Positions 9,828-16,958 of a stretch of DNA of 45,418 nucleotides are shown here, piece after piece. This DNA comes from Burkholderiales bacterium. GTDB lineage: Bacteria > Pseudomonadota > Gammaproteobacteria > Burkholderiales > Burkholderiaceae_C. How positions within the stretch are numbered: position 1 is the first letter of the stretch; every line of letters starts with the position of its first letter. The notes under the pieces are model-generated. The model searched no databases, was not told the origin of the DNA, and worked only from the letters and a program-made list of their open reading frames with translations. The translations under genes were made by a program, and so were the position numbers. The stretch covers positions 1 through 45,418 of the forward strand of contig JAABRA010000033.1 in NCBI GenBank assembly GCA_011391155.1. Direction: 5' to 3'.

Positions 9828-9894
9828 TTGTCATTCCCGCGCAGGCGGGAATCCATGGGTGCGAGTGGATTCCCGGTCAAGCCGGGAATGACAA
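9828..9894. repeat. REP-like inverted repeat (TTGTCATTCCCGC type)
   Basis: Begins TTGTCATTCCCGCGCAGGCG and ends GTCAAGCCGGGAATGACAA; the arms TTGTCATTCCCG and CGGGAATGACAA are reverse complements. Inside, GGGAATCCA and TGGATTCCC form a second inverted pair, so the transcript could fold into a long hairpin. This is a common intergenic repeat type in beta-proteobacteria. It lies upstream of the BKACE gene within the 366-nt gap 9780-10145. Confidence 0.8.
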
Positions 9895-9923
9895 ATAGGT
9901 GTGGCTGTTTTCACGTTAAAGAT

Positions 9924-10122
9924 CTGATGTTACGCAGCGCCCGCGGCCCTTGAAACGCTCAGTCTCCCGGGGGCGCTGAATGGCTCCCTCGCCCCATGGG
10001 GGAGAGGGTTGGGGTGAGGGAGCTGCCGCGCAGGTTTCGTCGCCAGCCCTCACCCCGACCCTCTCCCGCAAGCGGGAGAGGGAGTCAATACCACCCGACC
10101 TGCTGGCACTGCGTAACATCAG
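9924..10122. mobile_element. MITE-like element with 18-bp terminal inverted repeats
   Basis: Left end CTGATGTTACGCAGCGCC (9924-9941), right end GGCACTGCGTAACATCAG (10105-10122): reverse complements with one mismatch over 18 bp. The 199-bp interior holds another inverted pair: CTCCCTCGCCCCATGGGGGA and GTTGGGGTGAGGGAG on the left, CCCTCACCCCGACCCTCTCC and AGCGGGAGAGGGAG on the right. There is no open frame of note. It looks like a non-autonomous palindromic element; no clear target-site duplication is seen. It sits just upstream of the BKACE gene's REP-like repeat and after the biotin carboxylase gene. Confidence 0.6.
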
Positions 10123-10145
10123 TTGAAGATTTGTTCCGCAGGGTT

Positions 10146-12089
10146 TCAGATTTCGATTTCAACCAGCAGCGCGCCCGACTCGACCTGGTCGCCGGCCTTG
10201 ACGTGCACGGCCACGACTGTTCCCGAGGCCTGCGCTGTGAGCCACATTTCCATCTTCATCGCCTCCACGCAGACCAGGGGCTGGCCTTCGGTGACGGTGT
10301 CACCCGCCGCCACCTGGACTTGCGTCACCTTGCCGGCCACCGGGGCCCGGGCGCGGGTGGCGTCCTGCGCCGAGTCCTTGTCGGGGAAAGGTGAGACCTC
10401 ATGGAACACGAACGACGTGCCCGCCAGGGCCAGGTGCAATTCGCCTGCGTGCATGACGGCGACCGCGCTGCGGGTCACGCCGTCGATGGCATACCGCAAC
10501 TCGCCGTCGTCGAAGCGCAGGATCTGGATCGTGTGGTGCTGGTTGCCGAGCCCGACCTGGACTTGTCCCGACCGGCCCGGGCGCACGCGCAAGGTGTGGA
10601 TAACGTCGTCGCATGACAGGGGAATGCCATAGGCCGCCACGCTGTCGGCACGCCAGTTGGCGCCGTTCTGCATGGCAAACGCGGCTGCGGCCACACACCA
10701 GGCTTCGTCGGCGGGGACCGGGCGCTGCAGCAGGGCCTCGCCGCTGTCCTGCCACTGGTCGATCAGGGTGGTGGTCATCGCGGCGTTGCGGAACGCCGGG
10801 TGGTTGACCAGGTCGGCCAGGAAACGGCCGTTGTTGCGCAGGCCGAGCAGGGGCGCGTTCTCCAGCGCGGCGCGCAGGCGCCGGATCGCGTCGTTGCGGT
10901 CGCGGCCATGCACGATGACCTTGGCCACCATCGGGTCGTACCACGGCGAAATCTCGCCGCCTTCGACAATGCCGTCGTCGATGCGCACGCCGGCCGACAG
11001 GGCGCGTTGCGGGCGCCACCAGCGCACGGTGCCGGTCTGGGGCGCAAAGCCGGCATAGGGGTCTTCGACATACAGGCGCGCCTCGATCGCGTGGCCTGTG
11101 ATCCGGATGTCGGCCTGGGCGGCGGGCAACGGCTCGCCAGCGGCCACGCGCAACTGCCACTCGACCAGGTCAAAGCCCGTGACCATCTCGGTCACTGGGT
11201 GCTCGACCTGCAGCCGCGTGTTCATCTCCAGGAAGTAGTGCTTCAGGTCGGCGTCGACGATGAACTCCACCGTGCCCGCGCCACGGTAGCCCACGGCCAG
11301 GGCAGCTGCGACGGCGTCCTGGCCCATGGCCTCGCGCATCGCCGGGCTCACCACGGGCGAGGGGGCTTCTTCAATCACCTTCTGGCGCCGGCGCTGGGCC
11401 GTGCAGTCGCGCTCACCCAGGTGCACGGCGTTGCCAAACGCATCGGCGAACACCTGGATCTCGATGTGCCGGCCGTTGTCGATCAGGCGTTCCAGCATCA
11501 GCGTGCCGTCACCGAAGGCGCTCAGCGCCTCACGGCGCGCGCCGACCAGGGCTTGCGCGATCTCGCCGGCCTCGCGCACCAGGCGCATGCCGCGCCCACC
11601 GCCACCGGCGACCGCCTTGACGAGCAGCGGAAAGCCCAGCTTCAGCGCTTCTTCCGTCAGCCGCGCGTCGTCCTGCTCCGCGCCGAGGTAGCCGGGCGCG
11701 CAGGGCACACCGGCATCGATCATGCGGCGCTTGGCCAGCGCCTTGTCGCCCATGGCTTCGATCGCGCCCGGGGGCGGGCCGATGAAGACCAAACCCGCAT
11801 CCAGACAGGCCTGGGCGAAGCCTGCGTTTTCGCTCAGGAAGCCGTAACCGGGATGGATAGCATCGGCGCCGGTCTTGCGCGCCGCGTCCAGCAGGCCCTC
11901 GACGCGCAGGTAAGAGTCGGCCGCAGCCGATCCGCCGATGTGCACCGCTTCGTCCGCCAGGCGGACATGGGGCGCGTCCCGGTCGGCGTCGCTGTAGACG
12001 GCGACGGTGCGGTAGCCGAGGTCGCGCGCCGTGCGCATGACGCGGCAGGCGATCTCGCCGCGGTTGGCGATCAAGATCTTTTCAAACAT
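10146..12089 (-). CDS. atuF: Acyl-CoA carboxylase biotin-carboxylase/BCCP subunit, geranyl-CoA carboxylase alpha-like
   Basis: 647 residues: biotin carboxylase N-domain from residue 1 (FEKILIANRGEIACRV), ATP-grasp with the glycine loop KAVAGGGGRGMRLV, the catalytic segment VEFIVDADLKHYFLEMNTR and LQVEHPVTE, a linker domain (about 450-570), and a C-terminal biotinyl domain with the biotinylation site VEAMKMEM at Lys612. It carboxylates its own biotin with ATP and bicarbonate. This architecture is shared by methylcrotonyl- and geranyl-CoA carboxylases; I prefer the latter because gene order matches atuC-D-E-F. A 135-nt gap with a large stem-loop separates it from the upstream crotonase gene. 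Confidence 0.75.
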   Translation of the reverse strand: MFEKILIANRGEIACRVMRTARDLGYRTVAVYSDADRDAPHVRLADEAVHIGGSAAADSYLRVEGLLDAARKTGADAIHPGYGFLSENAGFAQACLDAGLVFIGPPPGAIEAMGDKALAKRRMIDAGVPCAPGYLGAEQDDARLTEEALKLGFPLLVKAVAGGGGRGMRLVREAGEIAQALVGARREALSAFGDGTLMLERLIDNGRHIEIQVFADAFGNAVHLGERDCTAQRRRQKVIEEAPSPVVSPAMREAMGQDAVAAALAVGYRGAGTVEFIVDADLKHYFLEMNTRLQVEHPVTEMVTGFDLVEWQLRVAAGEPLPAAQADIRITGHAIEARLYVEDPYAGFAPQTGTVRWWRPQRALSAGVRIDDGIVEGGEISPWYDPMVAKVIVHGRDRNDAIRRLRAALENAPLLGLRNNGRFLADLVNHPAFRNAAMTTTLIDQWQDSGEALLQRPVPADEAWCVAAAAFAMQNGANWRADSVAAYGIPLSCDDVIHTLRVRPGRSGQVQVGLGNQHHTIQILRFDDGELRYAIDGVTRSAVAVMHAGELHLALAGTSFVFHEVSPFPDKDSAQDATRARAPVAGKVTQVQVAAGDTVTEGQPLVCVEAMKMEMWLTAQASGTVVAVHVKAGDQVESGALLVEIEI

Positions 12090-12104
12090 CGAACACCTCG
12101 GTCA

Positions 12105-12196
12105 GTGTCTGGGCGGCAGGGCGTTTTGCGCAGGTCAAGGAGGAGCCCGCGCAGCGGGCGGGGGACACGGAGCAAGGCGCCCTGCTGCCCAGACAC
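12105..12196. repeat. Long intercistronic stem-loop with 19-bp arms
   Basis: Left arm GTGTCTGGGCGGCAGGGCG (12105-12123) and right arm CGCCCTGCTGCCCAGACAC (12178-12196) pair at 18 of 19 positions. In the loop, GCCCGC-GCA-GCGGGC (12145-12159) forms a second short hairpin. It lies between two genes of one operon, so it may act on mRNA processing or stability, or be a palindromic repeat element. Confidence 0.65.
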
Positions 12197-12224
12197 TCGC
12201 AGCGGGTCCATGGCTTGGGAAGGT

Positions 12225-13085
12225 TCATGCTGCCACCCAGTTCGGTTTGCGCTTCTGCAGGAAGGCCGTGGTGCCCTCGATCCCCTCGGGGCCCTGTATG
12301 GCGCGTGAGAATACGAGGGCGCCCTCGGACACCAGGTCGGCGGGCTCCGTGAAGCGCGCCTTGGCCATCAGTGCCTTGGTGGCGGCGATGGCGCCCGGTG
12401 CGCAGGCCAGGATCTCGGTCAGGACGGTGGCGAGCGCGGCGTCGATCTGCTCGGGCGCGTGCACGGCATGCACCAGTCCGATGGCCAGCGCGTCGGCGGC
12501 GCCGACTCGGCCCCCCGTGACTGCCAGGCGCTTGGCCTGCGAATACCCCATGCGCTCGACCAGAAACGGGGCGATCTGGGCCGGGACGACGCCCAGCGAA
12601 GTCTCAGGCAGGCGAAAGGCCACCGATGGGCCGGCCAGGGCCACGTCCGCAACGCAGGCCAGACCAAAGCCGCCGCCCATCACGGTGCCCTCCAGCACCG
12701 TCACCAGCGCCAGGGGCGTGTTGGCAAAAGCGACACACAGCTTGCCGAACTGGGCGTTGACGTCGGCAATGGCGTCCGGCCCGGGCCCGCTTTCACCGGC
12801 CGGCGGTGTCGCCTGCATGGCCCGCATGCGGGCCTCGGCCATGTCCTTCAGGTCGCCACCCGCGCAGAAATGTCCACCGGCGCCGCGCAGGACCACGGCG
12901 CGCACGTTGCCGCCGGTTTCGGCAGCGTCAAGGGCCAGTCGCAGTTCCATCACCATGCGCAGCGACATGGCATTGCGGGATTCCGGGCGGTTCAGCGTGA
13001 TGTGCAGCACCGCGCCCTCACGCCGCGTCACCAGCGTCTCAAGGCGGGTTTCCAGGGGGGCGTCGGAAGCGCTTGTGGTTGTCAT
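12225..13085 (-). CDS. atuE: Enoyl-CoA hydratase/crotonase, isohexenylglutaconyl-CoA hydratase-like
   Basis: 286 residues, crotonase fold: VLHITLNRPESRNAMS, the oxyanion-hole segment GGHFCAGGDLKDM and TVMGGGFGLACVADV. The first catalytic Glu of classical hydratases (GGGCEL) is Gly here (GGGFGL); the second is kept (FRLPETSLGVVP). The member between an acyl-CoA dehydrogenase and a biotin carboxylase in atu clusters hydrates isohexenylglutaconyl-CoA; in liu clusters the same position holds methylglutaconyl-CoA hydratase. It starts 5 nt after the dehydrogenase stop. Catalysis with one Glu or another crotonase reaction remains possible. Confidence 0.72.
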   Translation of the reverse strand: MTTTSASDAPLETRLETLVTRREGAVLHITLNRPESRNAMSLRMVMELRLALDAAETGGNVRAVVLRGAGGHFCAGGDLKDMAEARMRAMQATPPAGESGPGPDAIADVNAQFGKLCVAFANTPLALVTVLEGTVMGGGFGLACVADVALAGPSVAFRLPETSLGVVPAQIAPFLVERMGYSQAKRLAVTGGRVGAADALAIGLVHAVHAPEQIDAALATVLTEILACAPGAIAATKALMAKARFTEPADLVSEGALVFSRAIQGPEGIEGTTAFLQKRKPNWVAA

Positions 13086-13090
13086 GCCGT

Positions 13091-14242
13091 TCAGGCCTTG
13101 CCGGGCAAGGTGCCCTCGAACTTGCAGATGATGCCCAGCATGATTTCGTCGGCGCCGCCGCCGATCGAAATCAGGCGGGTGTCGCGGTAGGCCTGGGAGA
13201 TCGGGTTGTCTTCCGTGAAACCCATGCCGCCCCAGTACTGCAGGCAGCTATCGGCCACTTCGCGGCTCAGGCGGCCGGCCTTGAGCTTGGCCATCGACGC
13301 CAGTCGGGTCACGTCCTTGCCGGAGATGTACGACTCCACGGCGCGGTAGGTCAGGGCGCGCAGGGCCTCGACCTCGGTGCGCAGCTCGGCCAGACGGAAA
13401 TGCACCACCTGGTTGTGCAGGATCGGCTTGCCAAAGGTCTGGCGCTGGCGTGTGTAGTCGATGGTCTGGTCGATCAGGCGGTCCAGCGAGCGCAAGGTGC
13501 CGGCAGCGCCATACAGCCGCTCTTCCTGGAACTGCAGCATCTGCAGCATGAAGCCCATGCCCTCCTGGCCGATCAGGTAACGGCGCGGCACTCGCACGTT
13601 GTCGAAGAAGAGCTGCGCGGTGTCCGACGAGTCCATGCCGATCTTGTGGATCTTCTGGCGCGTGATGCCCGGGCTGTTCATCGGCACGATGATCAGCGAC
13701 TTGTTCTTGTGCGCCTGGCCCTCCGACGTGTTGGCCAGCAGGCAGCACCAGTCCGCCTGCATGCCGTTGGTGATCCACATCTTGGAACCGTTGATGATGT
13801 AGTCGTCGCCATCCTTTTGCGCCACGGTCTTGAGCGCGGCCACGTCGGAGCCGCCACCGGCTTCGCTCACGCCAATGCAGCCCACCATGTCTCCGGCAAT
13901 CGCGGGCGCCAGGAATACATGGCGCAGTTCGTCGGAGCCAAAACGTGCCAGCGCCGGTGTGCACATGTCGGTCTGCACCCCGATGGCCATCGGCACGCCG
14001 CCGGCATTGCATTCGCCCAGGGCCTCGGCCATCACCATCGAATAGCTGAAGTCCAGGCCCATGCCGCCGAATTCGGTCGGGTACTTGATGCCGAGCAGGC
14101 CCAGGTCGCCCAGTTTCTTGAAGACTTCATGCGCCGGGAACTGCTGGTCTTTTTCCCACTGGGCGATGAAGGGGTTGATTTCCTTGGCAACGAACTTGCG
14201 GACGGTGTCGGCAATCTGGGTGTGTTCAGGGGTGAATTTCAT
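13091..14242 (-). CDS. atuD: Acyl-CoA dehydrogenase, citronellyl-CoA dehydrogenase-like
   Basis: 383 residues beginning MKFTPEHTQIADTVRKFV. FAD acyl-CoA dehydrogenase with GVSEAGGGSDVAALKT, NGSKMWITNGMQADW, RQTFGKPI and YWGGMGFTEDNPISQAYRD. The classical C-terminal catalytic Glu position is Gly (SIGGGADEI); FQEERLYGAAG offers Glu at the isovaleryl-CoA-dehydrogenase position, fitting branched substrates. It lies between carboxyltransferase and crotonase genes, as atuD does, and would oxidise citronellyl-CoA to geranyl-CoA. Isovaleryl-CoA dehydrogenase is the alternative, but in liu operons that gene precedes the carboxyltransferase. Confidence 0.75.
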   Translation of the reverse strand: MKFTPEHTQIADTVRKFVAKEINPFIAQWEKDQQFPAHEVFKKLGDLGLLGIKYPTEFGGMGLDFSYSMVMAEALGECNAGGVPMAIGVQTDMCTPALARFGSDELRHVFLAPAIAGDMVGCIGVSEAGGGSDVAALKTVAQKDGDDYIINGSKMWITNGMQADWCCLLANTSEGQAHKNKSLIIVPMNSPGITRQKIHKIGMDSSDTAQLFFDNVRVPRRYLIGQEGMGFMLQMLQFQEERLYGAAGTLRSLDRLIDQTIDYTRQRQTFGKPILHNQVVHFRLAELRTEVEALRALTYRAVESYISGKDVTRLASMAKLKAGRLSREVADSCLQYWGGMGFTEDNPISQAYRDTRLISIGGGADEIMLGIICKFEGTLPGKA

Positions 14243-14297
14243 GAAGGTCTTTCGTGCGTAAGAGAAAAATGAAGGGGCGGGGACTTTGACGGATGGC

Positions 14298-15908
14298 TTA
14301 CATCCGCGCCACGCCGAAGGTGTTGGGGTGCAACTGGCGCGCCTGGGCTTCCTCGGCCAGGGCTAGGCACAGGCCGAGCAGGCGGCGCGTGTCGCGCGGG
14401 TCGATGATCCCGTCGTCCCACAGCCGCGCCGTGCCGAACAGCGCGGCCGATTCCTTGTCCAGCCGCAGCCGCAGGCCGTCCGACATGGCTTTCAGGGCTT
14501 CTTCATTGGCCGTCATGCCGGTGCGCTCGATCTTGGCCCGGTTGACGATGTCCATCACCTTGGCGGCTTGCGCGCCGCCCATCACGGCGGTGCGCGCCGT
14601 GGGCCATGAAAAGATGAAGCGCGGATCGAACCCACGGCCGCACATGCCGTAGTTGCCCGCGCCGTAGGAGCCGCCGATCACCACGGTGAACTTCGGCACG
14701 CGCGCATTGGCGACCGCCTGGATCATCTTGGCGCCGTGTTTGATGGCCCCACTGCGTTCGGCCACCGAGCCCACCATGTAGCCCGTGGTGTTCTGCAAAA
14801 AAATCAGCGGCGTGCCGCTTTGGTCGCACAACTGGATGAACTGTGCTGCCTTGGTCGAGCCGGCGGGCTGGATTGGGCCGTTGTTGCCCAGGATGCCGAC
14901 CAGCCGGCCCTGCAGGCGCGCGTGGCCGCACATCATCTCGGTGGCGTACTCCGCCTTGAATTCGAGGAAGTCGGAGCCGTCGACCAGACGGGCGATGACC
15001 TCGCGCACGTCGTAGGGCTCGCGCTCGTCAGCGGGAACGATGCCCAGCAGTTCCTGCTCTTCAAAAAGGGGCTCGGCGAAGATGCCAGCGGGTGGGGCGA
15101 GGTCCCAATTCAGCTTGTCCATGACCTCGCGCGCCATGCCGATCGCGTGGGCATCGTCCTCGCACAGGTATTCGCCCAGGCCCGTGACTTGGGCATGGGT
15201 CTCGGCGCCGCCGAGCTCTTCGTCGGTGCATTCCTCGCCAATGGCGGCCTTGACCAGGGGCGGGCCGGCCAGGTAGATGCTGGAGCGCCCGCGCACCAGG
15301 ATCACGTAGTCGGACAGACCCGGCAGGTAGGCGCCGCCTGCCGTGGAAGAGCCATGCACCACCGCGATCTGCGGCAGGCCCATGGCCGACATCCGCGCCT
15401 GGTTGGCAAAGGTGCGGCCGCCCTCGATGAAGATCTCGCTCTGGTACATCAGGTTGGCGCCGCCGCTTTCCACCAGCGAGATCAGGGGCAGCTTGTTTTC
15501 CTGGGCGATCTGCTGGATGCGCAGGCCCTTTTTCAGGCCCATGGGCGCCACGGTGCCGCCCTTGACCGCGCTGTCGCTGGCCGAGATCACGCAGCGCTTG
15601 CCGGCCACCACCCCGATGCCGACGATGGAGCCGCCGCCCATGACCGACTTCTTGCCGTCGTCATCGTGCATGTTGAGGCCGGCCAGGCGGCTGAGCTCCA
15701 GGAAGGGCGAACCGCGGTCCAGCAGGCGGGCGACCCGCTCGCGCGGCAGGAGCTGGCCACGCTTCTCGAATTTTTCGCGCTTGGATTCGGACTCGGCAAT
15801 CACCAACTGCTCCAGCCGCTGGACTTCGGCCAGCAGCTCCTGCATGCGCTGGGCGTTGGCGGCGAACGCATCGGACTTGGAATTGATCTTGGTACGAATG
15901 ACGGGCAT
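14298..15908 (-). CDS. atuC: Acyl-CoA carboxylase carboxyltransferase subunit, geranyl-CoA carboxylase beta-like
   Basis: 536 residues from ATG 15908 (MPVIRTKINSKSDAFAAN). Two crotonase-like carboxyltransferase domains: N-half with SLVESGGANLMYQSEIF and VVHGSSTAGGAYLPGLSDY, C-half with RLVGILGNNGPIQPAGSTKA, FLQNTTGYMVG and VVIGGSYGAGNYGMCGRGF. It moves the carboxyl group from biotin to the gamma-carbon of an unsaturated acyl-CoA. Around EGGRTFANQARMSA the sequence is glycine-rich where, from memory, methylcrotonyl-CoA carboxylases carry a bulky pocket-closing Phe; this favours a longer substrate such as geranyl-CoA. First gene of the operon; a palindromic operator lies 40 nt before its start. 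Confidence 0.75.
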   Translation of the reverse strand: MPVIRTKINSKSDAFAANAQRMQELLAEVQRLEQLVIAESESKREKFEKRGQLLPRERVARLLDRGSPFLELSRLAGLNMHDDDGKKSVMGGGSIVGIGVVAGKRCVISASDSAVKGGTVAPMGLKKGLRIQQIAQENKLPLISLVESGGANLMYQSEIFIEGGRTFANQARMSAMGLPQIAVVHGSSTAGGAYLPGLSDYVILVRGRSSIYLAGPPLVKAAIGEECTDEELGGAETHAQVTGLGEYLCEDDAHAIGMAREVMDKLNWDLAPPAGIFAEPLFEEQELLGIVPADEREPYDVREVIARLVDGSDFLEFKAEYATEMMCGHARLQGRLVGILGNNGPIQPAGSTKAAQFIQLCDQSGTPLIFLQNTTGYMVGSVAERSGAIKHGAKMIQAVANARVPKFTVVIGGSYGAGNYGMCGRGFDPRFIFSWPTARTAVMGGAQAAKVMDIVNRAKIERTGMTANEEALKAMSDGLRLRLDKESAALFGTARLWDDGIIDPRDTRRLLGLCLALAEEAQARQLHPNTFGVARM

Positions 15909-15947
15909 GGAGCGAAATCCTGTTGAGTGCGACGGATTAGACATTAT

Positions 15948-15966
15948 GGTTACGTTAACGTCAACC
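15948..15966. promoter_or_regulatory. Palindromic operator, LiuR-type MerR site
   Basis: GGTTACGTTAACGTCAACC is a 19-bp near-perfect palindrome (GGTT-ACGTTAACGT-AACC with one asymmetric pair). It resembles ACGTnnACGT-type sites of LiuR-like MerR regulators of branched-chain catabolism. It lies between the divergent carboxyltransferase gene and the SCP2-MerR pair, so it probably controls both directions. Confidence 0.7.
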
Positions 15967-16072
15967 AAATTCCGTATAGGTATTTTCCCTGTTATAAACG
16001 TCATGCGGCGCTGGTAGCATTCGGCCGAAGGCAGTGCACCAGCATTGCCCGCCCATTTTTTTAAGGAAAATC

Positions 16073-16369
16073 ATGAACCTCGAAGCCTGCACCCAAGCCA
16101 TCCGTACCAAAGTCGGCGCTGACAGCGGCCTGGCCGCCACCCTCAAGTTCGACTGCGGCGATGACGGATTCGTCTACATCGACGGCAGATCGACGCCCAA
16201 TACCGTCAGCAACGACAACCATGAGTCCGACTGCACCGTCGGCATCACGCTGGAGAACCTGAACGCCCTGCTGACGGGCGACCTGGAGCCGGCCACGGGC
16301 TTCATGATGGGCAAGCTCAAGGTGACGGGTGACATGAGTGTGGCCATGCGCCTGCAGCGCGTCATCTGA
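16073..16369 (+). CDS. SCP2 sterol-binding domain protein
   Basis: 98 residues (MNLEACTQAIRTKVGADSGL), a single SCP2 domain with FDCGDDGFVYIDG, DCTVGITLENLNALLTGDLE and GKLKVTGDMSVAMRL. SCP2 domains bind hydrophobic ligands, including acyl-CoA, in a buried tunnel; a carrier for the branched acyl chains handled by the neighbouring operon is plausible. AAGGAA before the ATG is the ribosome site. It is divergent from the carboxylase operon and 13 nt upstream of the MerR gene. Confidence 0.88.
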   Translation: MNLEACTQAIRTKVGADSGLAATLKFDCGDDGFVYIDGRSTPNTVSNDNHESDCTVGITLENLNALLTGDLEPATGFMMGKLKVTGDMSVAMRLQRVI

Positions 16370-16382
16370 TTCGCTGGGCCGG

Positions 16383-16913
16383 ATGCCAGGCATGCCTTCA
16401 ACCCCTCCTGCCAAAGAATCGGTGTCTCCGCGCAAGCCACATGCCGTCGCCAAGACGTTTGCAGGCACCTCCGATGCGCAGGCCTTTGTCGATTCCCACC
16501 GGGACGAAGGTGCCACGGAGCTGTTTGGCATCACCGAGCTGTGCAAGGAGTTCGGCATCACCTTGCGCGCCCTGCGCTTCTACGAGGACAAGGGCCTGCT
16601 GGCGCCGCGCCGCGTCAACGGCGCGCGGGTCTATACCCGGCGCGACCGGGCGCGCCTGGCCTTGATCCTGCGGGCCAAGGCGATCGGCTCACCGCTGTCG
16701 GAGATCAAACGCTACCTCGACCTGTATGGGGACCACGGCGAGGGCCGCGCCCAACAACTGGGCTACGTGATCACCCGAACGGATACCGCGATTGCGGAAC
16801 TGGAACAAAAGCGTGCCCAGATCGACGAAACGCTGGCGGAGCTGCGGGTCATCAACGCCACCTGCCGCGGGCATCTGGAAGCACGGCGGCAGACCGGCAA
16901 AGAGAGCGCCTGA
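16383..16913 (+). CDS. MerR family transcriptional regulator, LiuR-like
   Basis: 176 residues from ATG 16383 (16392 is equally possible). After a polar 45-residue leader comes a MerR winged helix-turn-helix: LFGITELCKEFGITLRALRF, then YEDKGLLAPRRVNGARVYTR, then RDRARLALILRAKAIGSPLS. A long helix follows (ITRTDTAIAELEQKRAQIDE) for the dimer coiled coil, then INATCRGHLEARR. No metal-binding cysteine cluster is evident, so an acyl-CoA ligand is likelier than a metal. LiuR-type proteins control leucine and related catabolism; here the target is probably the carboxylase operon through the palindrome at 15948. P. aeruginosa uses a TetR-type AtuR instead. Confidence 0.85.
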   Translation: MPGMPSTPPAKESVSPRKPHAVAKTFAGTSDAQAFVDSHRDEGATELFGITELCKEFGITLRALRFYEDKGLLAPRRVNGARVYTRRDRARLALILRAKAIGSPLSEIKRYLDLYGDHGEGRAQQLGYVITRTDTAIAELEQKRAQIDETLAELRVINATCRGHLEARRQTGKESA

Positions 16914-16958
16914 CCGGGCGCAGATCCCTGCTCCGGCGGCCATCGCCCATGCCAGGGT

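Noticed and set aside
9828-10122. CRISPR array
   Set aside because: The repeats are inverted pairs of different sequence, not regularly spaced direct repeats, and there are no cas genes.
10800-12308. 502-codon plus-strand frame opposite the biotin carboxylase
   Set aside because: Shadow frame; crosses the intercistronic stem-loop and enters the next gene.
10146-15908. Assignment as a leucine (liu) operon
   Set aside because: Gene order is carboxyltransferase-dehydrogenase-hydratase-biotin carboxylase, as in atu, and no HMG-CoA lyase gene is present. Kept as the main alternative.
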